Under the pieces are notes generated by a model. It did no database searches. It saw only the letters and a program-made list of their open reading frames with translations, and was not told where the DNA came from. A stretch of DNA of 45,709 nt. Source: DATNPH01 sp036703315. Its GTDB lineage: Bacteria > Cyanobacteriota > Cyanobacteriia > Cyanobacteriales > Coleofasciculaceae. Shown here one piece after another: positions 35,901 through 42,165 of this stretch; the first letter of the stretch is position 1, and every line of letters starts with the position of its first letter. Location: positions 1-45,709 of the forward strand of contig DATNPH010000137.1 of assembly GCA_036703315.1 (NCBI GenBank). Direction: 5' to 3'. A program made the translations under genes and the position numbers.

Positions 35901-36630
35901 CACCGTAATCCTCATATCCTTCTCGATAGCGCCCCACATGGTCGCCACTGCCTAAAATCGATTCAACATTATCCAAAACTAAGAGACAGCGTGAGGAGCG
36001 CAAATAATCAATGAGTTGGGAAATTCGATGACCAATGTTATCAGATAAATTGGTTGCCTCTGTGTTGGAGAAAAACTCAATCCAGTTAGCGAGAATCTCT
36101 TTGAGGGGTGGAGCATTGCGTAGCGATCGCCAAATCACAAACTCAAAATTATCCTGAATTTGCTCGGCTAGCTTGACCGACAATGCTGTTTTGCCAATTC
36201 CTCCCATCCCTACTAAAGCGATAAGTCGGCAAGAATCGTGCAAAATCCAGTATTCTAGTTTGGCAAGTTCATCGGTTCGTCCGTAAAAAACGGAGACATC
36301 GATCGCTTCTCCCCAATCCGTGTGGGTATCGCCAAGGGTTACGCTCTCTGGTTGTTCACAATTTGAGTTAGGTCTGGAATAATCAGCTTTATCTAGCTCC
36401 AGGTTGAAGGCTCTGAAGAAAAGTACCAGTGTCTGCTTATCCACTCCTTCTTCAGCCGCCAATACCTTAGCGACGGTAAACGGAGCAAGTTGAGTGCGAT
36501 CGCTCAATTCCTCAATCGTGTACCTGTTTCTCTCGTTTTCCTCAACTTCTGCCTGATATCGTGCCTCTTGCAGCTTCTTCAAGCCAACAGAGCTAAGAAC
36601 TACACCGCGCTTTCGTCTTTGTCTTTGCAC
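32983..36630 (-). CDS. STAND NTPase: N-terminal HTH, NB-ARC, pentapeptide-like linker, 14 WD40 repeats
   Basis: A 1215-residue signal-transduction ATPase. The N-terminal 85 residues look like a helix-turn-helix (YTIEELSDRTQLAPFTVAKV). The NB-ARC core (about 110-400) has Walker A LVGMGGIGKTALSVKL, Walker B RCLLVLDNVESIL and LILTTREKPKE, with the GNPLALR segment. A pentapeptide-like stretch (LREIDFSH-type, SEVDLHRVNFAYSDLSN) precedes 14 WD40 repeats, enough for two seven-bladed propellers. Repeat 9 holds an in-frame insertion (PTSPYPPYQGGQGG, DNA 33800-33843) and repeat 7 another (KRQGDSPDG). Related WD40-STAND proteins are thought to oligomerise on sensing a signal; the ligand and output here are unknown. 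Defence or regulation are both possible. Confidence 0.9.
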   Translation of the reverse strand: MQRQRRKRGVVLSSVGLKKLQEARYQAEVEENERNRYTIEELSDRTQLAPFTVAKVLAAEEGVDKQTLVLFFRAFNLELDKADYSRPNSNCEQPESVTLGDTHTDWGEAIDVSVFYGRTDELAKLEYWILHDSCRLIALVGMGGIGKTALSVKLAEQIQDNFEFVIWRSLRNAPPLKEILANWIEFFSNTEATNLSDNIGHRISQLIDYLRSSRCLLVLDNVESILGSGDHVGRYREGYEDYGELFRRVGEASHQSCLILTTREKPKEVASLEGSSLPIRSLPLLGLNPIEGQEIFRSQNYFLGSESDWQTLINRYAGNPLALRIIATTVKELFNSNISEFLAQGTTVFGDIRDLLDQHFYRLSPLEKEVMYWLTLNREPVSITELREDIVAPISQAKLLEALESLFRRSLIEKATLLEKSGVLFTLQPVVMEYLTEQFIEQVSEEIISDVETQPISSIQLFKNYALIKATAKDYVRHTQVRLILKPIIDKLLYLLGGKNNVKNKLTQILAKLREKSPIETGYVGGNALNLMSQLQIDLRELDFSHLTIWQAYLSEVDLHRVNFAYSDLSNSVFAESLESIVSVTFSPDGKLLATGDTSGDIYLWGVADSKKLSSFQGHAGSIQSVAFSPDGKILASGSYDHTVRLWEVSTGQCLNILEGHARWIWSVAFSPDGKTLASGAVDSTIRLWDVATGECLNVLQEDSEAMLSVAFSPDGKTLASSSTGHNVRLWDIIAGRCLKVCQGHTSWVWSVAFSPDGKTVASASEDHTVRIWDAVTGECVRICQGHANWVWSVAFSPDGQLLASGSVDHTVKLWDASTGQCVKTLQGHISWIWSVAFAPKRQGDSPDGYILASSSIDRTVKLWDVATGRCVRTLQGRGRWVKSLAWHPQGQILASGSFDQGVRLWNAVTGQCIKLLQGHTHVLSVCYSPTSPYPPYQGGQGGILASGSYDQTVKLWDTNTGECLKTLQGLGGAVWSVAFSPDGQILATGSDRIVKLWDVTTGQCVKTLLGHSDMVFSVSFSPDGTMLASGSEDQTARLWDIETGQCLHDLDEHISWVQAVAFSPDGRTLASGCADQTIKLWDVATGRCIKTWEEDLHGYSIWSIAFSPDGQLLASAGTDEMVRLWDVKEDSCFTVLQGHRHGLLSLAFSPDGQTLASGSRDDTIMLWNYKTGECLQTLRADRPYEGMNITGITGLTEVAIATLKALGAVESVTG

Positions 36631-36744
36631 AGCTATGCCTCGTTAAGGGGTTAACGTCTATCCTGGCGGCACTTTTGCTGCTTGTAGGTAAAGATAGCTA
36701 TTTTTCCTAATTTTAAGGGATGAGTAATCAGTCACTGCTGACGT

Positions 36745-37242
36745 TCACACATCCCGATCTGTCCAGTCTTGGCAAGTATCATCGCTGGAACCGTAAGGAT
36801 GCATTGCACAGATAAATTGGACGTTGTTGTGACTTTTGCCATAGTAGTAGCAGCAGCCTACACAAGCTTTGGGGCGATCGGGAGAACTGTTTGTGATCGT
36901 AGGACGACGAATCTGATAGTTGACACGTACTGTCTCGACGATACCACCTGCCCTTTGGATGGCAGTACGAATTTTCCAGAGGTCGGAACTAGAAAGACTG
37001 GGTAGTTGTGCGCCGATGAGAAACTGTTGGGAGAAGTCGTTTGATTCAATTGGCTGGCAGACGCTCATCCCTCCAAGCTGTCGAACTGTACGCTGGATAA
37101 TACTAACAATGCGATCGGGAGCGTTGCCGTAAGCACGTAGGTAAACTGATTTGCTGGCAGTGGCAGCTTGAAAGGTGATGTAAGTTGGTAAAACTAATCC
37201 TATTGGTTCAGGTTGCGGTTCACAAGAGCGGAAACTTACCAT
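36745..37242 (-). CDS. Hypothetical protein with C-terminal Cys-rich metal-binding-like motif
   Basis: A 165-residue soluble protein of unknown function. The first 110 residues form a mixed alpha/beta region (VYLRAYGNAPDRIVSIIQRT, DLWKIRTAIQRAGGIVETVR). The C-terminal 40 residues have cysteines in CVGCCYYYGKSHN, then FICAMHPYGSSDDTCQDW. That CxxCC...C.MHPYG.....C pattern recurs in small cyanobacterial proteins and suggests a structural zinc or iron-sulfur site. No signal peptide is present. The start GTG or ATG lies near 37242. It is the first gene upstream of the NB-ARC gene on the same strand, with about 115 bp between. Confidence 0.68.
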   Translation of the reverse strand: MVSFRSCEPQPEPIGLVLPTYITFQAATASKSVYLRAYGNAPDRIVSIIQRTVRQLGGMSVCQPIESNDFSQQFLIGAQLPSLSSSDLWKIRTAIQRAGGIVETVRVNYQIRRPTITNSSPDRPKACVGCCYYYGKSHNNVQFICAMHPYGSSDDTCQDWTDRDV

Positions 37243-37399
37243 AGCGTATCAACGGTGTCCTTTTGTGGAGACTGCTAATCCTAATTTGTTTGATTAACAT
37301 ACTCAAGCGTGAAATGCCAAGTCCAGGGTTTTGTGTTTGGTAGCCATCACCTAGTCCAAGCCAAGATAGTTGAGACTCATCTCTCAAACAACCCTTTTC

Positions 37400-37819
37400 A
37401 TGGCGTCCCCAAAACTTCAACGCGATCGCGTTTTCAAGTACCGCATTGCTCTGCTTATCAGCATCCTGATAATTGTCCCTTTGGGTTATATAGTTCGATT
37501 TTATGGAGCTGCACCTGAATGGCTGAATGACTTGTTTGGAAGCGTAGCCTATGAAATTTTTTGGATTCTGCTGGTTGCTCTCCTCTTCCCGCAAGCTTCA
37601 CCCTTACAGACGGCGGTAGGAGTCTGCCTTGCTACCTGCATAATTGAGTTTCTTCAACTTTGGCATCCTCGATTTTTAGAAGCAATGCGAGCGACTTTAC
37701 CAGGTCGCTTGGTACTGGGCAACAATTTTGCCTGGTCAGATTTTCTCTCTTACTTCATCGGTAGCTTTTTGGGGTGGGTATGGATGCGATCGCTCCGTCA
37801 ATGGACTCAGGTTCGATAA
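37400..37819 (+). CDS. DUF2809-type small membrane protein
   Basis: A 139-residue membrane protein with about four helices: YRIALLISILIIVPLGYIV, VAYEIFWILLVALLFPQ, TAVGVCLATCIIEFLQLW and FLSYFIGSFLGWVWMRSL. The motif IIEFLQLWHPRFLEAMRATL followed by GRLVLGNNFAWSD is characteristic of the DUF2809 family, whose function is unknown. ATG 37400 is chosen because it gives a short basic N-terminus before the first helix; the in-frame ATG at 37370 would add ten polar residues. Its 3' end is next to the MITE at 37831. Confidence 0.82.
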   Translation: MASPKLQRDRVFKYRIALLISILIIVPLGYIVRFYGAAPEWLNDLFGSVAYEIFWILLVALLFPQASPLQTAVGVCLATCIIEFLQLWHPRFLEAMRATLPGRLVLGNNFAWSDFLSYFIGSFLGWVWMRSLRQWTQVR

Positions 37820-37825
37820 TGTGAG

Positions 37826-37947
37826 TTAATCAGGACTTACGCAAACACCATCGTTTTGCCCCCCGACCCCCCAAGCTTGGGGGAGTAAATCCAGTTCTCC
37901 CCAGAATTGGGGGGGGTTAGGGGGGCGAATGCGTAAGTCCTGTTAAT
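37826..37947. mobile_element. MITE-like element with 13-bp terminal inverted repeats and TTAAT target duplication
   Basis: CAGGACTTACGCA (37831-37843) and its exact reverse complement (37930-37942) bound a 112-bp element. The same 5-bp TTAAT stands outside each end (37826-37830 and 37943-37947), as expected for a target-site duplication. The inside has C-runs and G-runs that can pair (for example CCCCCCAAGCTTGGGGG), and no coding capacity. It lies directly in front of the transaldolase-like gene, and the right TTAAT includes the first two bases of that ATG. Confidence 0.85.
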
Positions 37948-38683
37948 GTCTGATTTGTCTCCAAGCACCTTCATGATTCACAGCGATCATCCTGCATTAC
38001 CAGAACTGAACGCTCCAAAAATCCGTCTGTTTCTCGATACTGCCGACACAACCCAGTGGCAAAACTGGCTCCCAACGGGTCTATTTTACGGAGTGACTAC
38101 CAATCCACTCTTGTTAGAGAAAGCTCAAGTTACTTGTTCGGTTGAGCAGTTGAAGGAGATAGCTAGACAAGCGTTTAATTTAGGAGCGAAAGAAGTCCAG
38201 CTTCAGACTTGGGGAACCTCAGTAGATGCATTGGTGAAAACAGGTAAGCTTTTGGCTGCGATCGACGATCGCGTTGTCGTTAAGGTACCGATTACCCAAG
38301 TTGGTACTGAAGCTGCCTCTCGCCTGATTGCTCAAGGGATTCGGATTACGCTAACTGGAGTCTACGCTGTCCATCAAGTCCTGATTGCAGCCGCTTTGGG
38401 TGCAGATTACGCTGCTCCCTATCTAGGTAGAATTAACGATCTGGGGCGCAATGGGCGTGACGATTTGGTTGCAATGCAGAGAGAAATCACAGGTGTTGGC
38501 AGTGCAACCCGAATTCTAGTTGCTAGTATTCGTAGCGTGGATGATATTGCGTTTCTCGCCACTCAAGGACTGGACACGTTTACATTTCCAGAAGCGATCG
38601 CTACAGCATTTTTTGATATTACTGCAACTAATCAAGCCGCTACTGACTTTGAGCAAGCTGCCCGTCGTATGAACGCACAATAG
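37946..38683 (+). CDS. Transaldolase / fructose-6-phosphate aldolase-like protein
   Basis: A 245-residue TIM-barrel enzyme of the small transaldolase (FSA/TalC) family. Motifs are RLFLDTADTTQWQNW, GVTTNPLLLEKA, the Schiff-base Lys in VVVKVPIT, and TLTGVYAVHQVLIAAALGADY. APYLGRINDLGRNGRD and ATRILVASIRSVDDI follow. These enzymes form or cleave ketose phosphates through an imine on Lys. Family members usually start at the FLDTA strand and are about 215-220 residues; here some 25 extra residues precede it. The ATG at 37946 is partly made of the MITE target duplication and lacks a clear Shine-Dalgarno sequence. ATG 37973 is a plausible alternative start. A strong terminator follows. Confidence 0.85.
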   Translation: MSDLSPSTFMIHSDHPALPELNAPKIRLFLDTADTTQWQNWLPTGLFYGVTTNPLLLEKAQVTCSVEQLKEIARQAFNLGAKEVQLQTWGTSVDALVKTGKLLAAIDDRVVVKVPITQVGTEAASRLIAQGIRITLTGVYAVHQVLIAAALGADYAAPYLGRINDLGRNGRDDLVAMQREITGVGSATRILVASIRSVDDIAFLATQGLDTFTFPEAIATAFFDITATNQAATDFEQAARRMNAQ

Positions 38684-38686
38684 TTA

Positions 38687-38734
38687 ATTGCCAGAAGAGT
38701 CTTCTGGAAGATTCCTCTGGCAATCTCTTTTGTT
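38687..38734 (+). terminator. Rho-independent terminator after the transaldolase-like gene
   Basis: ATTGCCAGAAGAGTCTT pairs with AAGATTCCTCTGGCAAT (38687-38724) with two mismatches and a 4-base loop, followed by CTCTTTTGTT. Confidence 0.8.
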
Positions 38735-38921
38735 AATTAAGCTGTCGCGTATTTAACTTGCAACATTCAGGTGAGTAGACGAGTCTCTCAATCAGAATTC
38801 ACAAGTCAGGAGTAAACAGACAAAACCCTTACCAAGCTTAGATTTTAGGTCTTACATTCTGACTCCTGACTCCTGACTCCCTCACCTATCAATCACGTAT
38901 GCAAATTAGATGATTAGCCGC

Positions 38922-39329
38922 TTAGTTTTTGGGTTTATCCGGCGAGGACATGGTGTCAGATTTGCTAGGTGTTAGCGAATCACCTGTTTTACCTGGCTTG
39001 GTTGAGTCCTTCACGCCGCTAGCGCTAGGAGATTTCAACTCATCTGAGCTACTTGGCGAGGTTGAGCCCTTTCCTGTGCTAGGAGATTTCAACCCATCTG
39101 AGCTACTTGGGGAGGTTGAGTCCTTTCCTGTGCTAGGAGACTGCAATCCGCCAGAACCACCTGGCGAGGGTGAACTATCAGTTGTTCCACTCGGCGTTTC
39201 TACGGTACCAGTTCCGCCTGTTGAATTACCAGGCTTAGTGTCCCCAGAAGAGTTGCCGCCACCAGAGCAGGCTCCTAGAAAGAATGTCAGCCCTAACACT
39301 AGCGAGAAAGCGGTGAATGTGCGTCTCAC
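38922..39329 (-). CDS. Ser/Thr/Pro-rich lipoprotein with 18-residue repeats
   Basis: A 135-residue lipoprotein. The true start is most likely GTG 39329, because AGGAGGT lies seven bases upstream; an in-frame start at 39365 would precede that Shine-Dalgarno sequence. The signal FSLVLGLTFFLGAC ends in a lipobox with Cys. The rest is low-complexity, presumably unfolded, with an 18-residue unit LKSPSTGKGSTSPSSSDE repeated two to three times. These come from a 54-bp tandem DNA repeat (39031-39084, 39085-39138 and a diverged third). It may act as a flexible cell-surface spacer. It is divergently placed to the TPR-SPINDLY pair. Confidence 0.72.
   Translation of the reverse strand: MRRTFTAFSLVLGLTFFLGACSGGGNSSGDTKPGNSTGGTGTVETPSGTTDSSPSPGGSGGLQSPSTGKDSTSPSSSDGLKSPSTGKGSTSPSSSDELKSPSASGVKDSTKPGKTGDSLTPSKSDTMSSPDKPKN
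39031..39192 (-). repeat. 54-bp tandem repeats within the lipoprotein gene
   Basis: Two well-kept units at 39031-39084 and 39085-39138 and a diverged third to about 39192. The period is a multiple of three, so copy changes keep the frame. Confidence 0.85.
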
Positions 39330-39678
39330 GATGATACCTCCTAAAATTTTGAAAATCTTTGGCACACAAAGTTAGCTGTTTACTCGAGTTTTGGAGTAAT
39401 ACAGTTTCTGTGACTTTTGTTATTTGCGTTGATTGCTGTTACACCCTCGTGAGCAATCTACTTGTTTGACTCTTTCTCCGAGATTAAGCCCGAAAAGTAA
39501 AAAACTCGATAAAGACCAGAAATATCTATCAAGTTTGTCTGCAATTTCTAAAATGAACGTTGGAGAGGAAGGGGAGACGTTCTCGTGCAGCAAAGTGACC
39601 TAAAGGAACTTGCTTTTAGCTTCTGGAAGTGACGTATATTATTAGTCCCGGAGAGTATAAAGGTAGGAACTCTACTGG
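39330..39678. other. Divergent intergenic region between lipoprotein and TPR-SPINDLY genes
   Basis: About 350 bp with promoters presumably for both genes. The last 20 bases before the ATG at 39679 (GGTAGGAACTCTACTGG) resemble the leader of the second paralog (GATAGGCACTCTACTTC), so the duplication unit includes part of the leader. I see no other structure. Confidence 0.4.
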
Positions 39679-42117
39679 ATGATAAATATCTCTGAAGCGA
39701 TCGCTCTAGCCTTAAACTCGTACCAGACTGGTAATCTATCTCAGGCTGAATTGCTCTACCAGCAAATTCTTCAGCAGCAACCCAATAATCCTGAAGCTCT
39801 GCATTGGCTCGGTGTGATTGCTCATCAGCTTGGAAAACTCAAGGAAGCGATCGCCTACTATCAGCAAACATTGGCTGTTCAGCCTAACCAGAGCGAAGTC
39901 TATTACAACCTAGGAAATGCTTTCCAACAGCAAGGCGATCTGGCAGCCGCCATTAATCACTATCAGCAGGCTCTAGCCCTCAAGCCAGATTACACCGATG
40001 CTTATTACAATCTCGGCTATGCTCTCCAACAGCAAGGTGATTTGTCTGCTGCCATTAATCACTATCAGCAGGCTCTAGCTCTTAATCCCAACGATGCTGA
40101 GGCTCATGGAAACTTGGCTTACGTCTTTCAACAGCAAGATCAGATTGAGGCAGCTATTGCACATTATCAACAGGTAATCGCCCTTAGACCAGATGTCCCA
40201 GAAATCTACTACAACCTGGGCAACCTGTTGAGGCAGCAAAACCAACTGGAATCCGCGATTAATTACTACCAATGGGCTGTAGCTCTCAACCCTAACTATG
40301 CAGATGCCTATCTTCAATTAGGCGCATCCCTGCATTCCTCAGGACAGCAGGAAGACGCGATTTTCTGCTACCAACAGGCAATTTCTCTAAAGCCTAACGC
40401 TCCTGATGCCTACTACAAGCTAGGCAATGCCCTTCTTGAGCGGGGTAGGCACTCTGAGGCAATAGTCCCATATCAGCAAGCTCTGGTTCTAGAGCCACAC
40501 TTCCTGGATGCCTACCTTCAGCTAGGCTGGGCACTAATGCACTTGAGTCAGTTTGAGGAAGCTGCCACTTACTTCCAGCAGGCTCTAATGCTTAATCCAG
40601 AGCATCCGGAAGCCTACCAAAAGCTAGCATTAGCTTTGGTAAGTCAGAATAAACTGGACGAGGCACTTGGCTACTTCCAAAAAGCCTTGCAGCTCAAACC
40701 CGATTTTGTTGGAGCCTACTGGCAGAGCCAGCTCATCTTGCCCATCCTGTATGATACCCAGGAGCAGATTCGGTTCTGGCGTCAGCGCTTCAGCCGAGGA
40801 CTCAATCACTTTATTCAACAGACTACCTTAGATACCCCCGAAAATATAAAGCAGGCATTGACAGGATTAACAGGATGTGCAACAACCTTCTACCTTAGCT
40901 ATCAAGGTTTTAATGATCGGGGATTGCAACGCAAATATGGAAAATTTATCCATCAGGTAATCAGTGCAGTTTGTCCTCAATGGGCTATCCCTCTGTCCAT
41001 GCCTCCCCTGAGTAGCACAGGGAAAATTCGTATCGGGTATCTCTCTGCCCATTTGAGAGAACATACTGTAGCGATGCTAACCGGTGGCTGGCTCAAAAAC
41101 TGTGATAAACAAAAGTTTGAAATTTATGGCTACCACATTGGTCATCAAGCCGATTTAATAACAGAAACGTTACGCTCTTACACTGATAGTTTTTATCATA
41201 TCTATGGCAGCTTGGAAGCTGTTTGCAAACAGGTGATTGCAGACAAGCTGCATATCCTGGTTTTTACAGATATTGGTATGGAACCCTTAACAACCTACAT
41301 AGCAGGATTGCGTCTAGCACCTGTGCAGTGCATGGCTTGGGGGCATCCTGTGACATCAGGTTTACCAACTATTGATTATTTTTTGTCGAGTGACTTAATG
41401 GAACCGGAAAATGCTCAAGCACACTACTCGGAAAAGTTAGTTCGGTTGCCGAATATCAGCATTTGTTATGAAAAGCCCTTGGTTCCTGAATTGACGAAAA
41501 CCCGCTCATATTTTCATTTGCGTGAGGCATCTGTCATTTATCTTTGCTGTCAATCTTCATTTAAATACCTTCCTCAGTTTGACTCTATCTTTGCTCAAAT
41601 CGCACAACGTGTTCCTCAGGCTCAATTTGCCTTTATTTCTCATTCAGTCCCGGCGATTACTGCACAATTTCAAGCGCGTCTGAGAGGAGCGTTTGCTAAG
41701 TTCGGTTTAAACAGTGAAGATTATTGTGTAATTGTGCCTAGGCTAGAGCGGATTGATTACTTCAATCTGAATTTAGTTTCAGATATTTTTCTAGATACCT
41801 TCAGTTGGTCAGGGGGAAATACAACCCTAGAAGCGATCGCCTGTGGGTTACCTGTTGTCACCTGTCCAGGAGAATTTATGCGATCCCGTCACTCCTATGG
41901 GATTTTGAAGATGATGGGGGTGACACAGACAATTGCCCAAGATGAGGCTGAGTATGTTGAGATAGCTGTACGGCTGGCACTAGAAGCAGACTGGCGGCAG
42001 GAGATTGTGCAAAAAATCTATGAACGCCATAGTTGGCTTTATGAGGACAAAACCTGTGTCACCGCTTTAGAGTCCTTCTATGAAAAGGTAGTCCTACAAC
42101 ATCGTTTGTTTTCCTGA
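39679..42117 (+). CDS. TPR-SPINDLY protein, O-GlcNAc-transferase-like glycosyltransferase, paralog 1
   Basis: An 812-residue protein. Residues about 1-355 hold ten or so tetratricopeptide repeats with the repeated phrase AINHYQQALALKPDYTDAYY, forming a protein-binding superhelix. The C-terminal half is a GT41-like (SPINDLY/OGT) catalytic region with the landmarks RIGYLSAHLREH, LHILVFTDIGMEP, RLAPVQCMAWGHPVTSGLP and DYFLSSDLMEP. The donor-site end is DIFLDTFSWSGGNTTLEAI then GLPVVTCPGEFMRSRHSYG. Family members transfer sugars such as GlcNAc or fucose to Ser or Thr of proteins. The substrate here is unknown. It is a tandem duplicate of the gene at 42166-44616, 48 bp downstream on the same strand. 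Confidence 0.9.
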   Translation: MINISEAIALALNSYQTGNLSQAELLYQQILQQQPNNPEALHWLGVIAHQLGKLKEAIAYYQQTLAVQPNQSEVYYNLGNAFQQQGDLAAAINHYQQALALKPDYTDAYYNLGYALQQQGDLSAAINHYQQALALNPNDAEAHGNLAYVFQQQDQIEAAIAHYQQVIALRPDVPEIYYNLGNLLRQQNQLESAINYYQWAVALNPNYADAYLQLGASLHSSGQQEDAIFCYQQAISLKPNAPDAYYKLGNALLERGRHSEAIVPYQQALVLEPHFLDAYLQLGWALMHLSQFEEAATYFQQALMLNPEHPEAYQKLALALVSQNKLDEALGYFQKALQLKPDFVGAYWQSQLILPILYDTQEQIRFWRQRFSRGLNHFIQQTTLDTPENIKQALTGLTGCATTFYLSYQGFNDRGLQRKYGKFIHQVISAVCPQWAIPLSMPPLSSTGKIRIGYLSAHLREHTVAMLTGGWLKNCDKQKFEIYGYHIGHQADLITETLRSYTDSFYHIYGSLEAVCKQVIADKLHILVFTDIGMEPLTTYIAGLRLAPVQCMAWGHPVTSGLPTIDYFLSSDLMEPENAQAHYSEKLVRLPNISICYEKPLVPELTKTRSYFHLREASVIYLCCQSSFKYLPQFDSIFAQIAQRVPQAQFAFISHSVPAITAQFQARLRGAFAKFGLNSEDYCVIVPRLERIDYFNLNLVSDIFLDTFSWSGGNTTLEAIACGLPVVTCPGEFMRSRHSYGILKMMGVTQTIAQDEAEYVEIAVRLALEADWRQEIVQKIYERHSWLYEDKTCVTALESFYEKVVLQHRLFS

Positions 42118-42165
42118 GCCAGCGGTAGTATTAAGCTCGAAGAACAACGATAGGCACTCTACTTC

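Noticed and set aside
37220..37594. 124-codon minus-strand frame
   Set aside because: It overlaps the DUF2809 gene start and has no recognisable features.
38929..39375. 148-codon plus-strand frame
   Set aside because: It mirrors the low-complexity lipoprotein gene. The minus-strand reading has a lipobox and a Shine-Dalgarno sequence, while this one has only repeat-derived Pro/Val/Leu runs.
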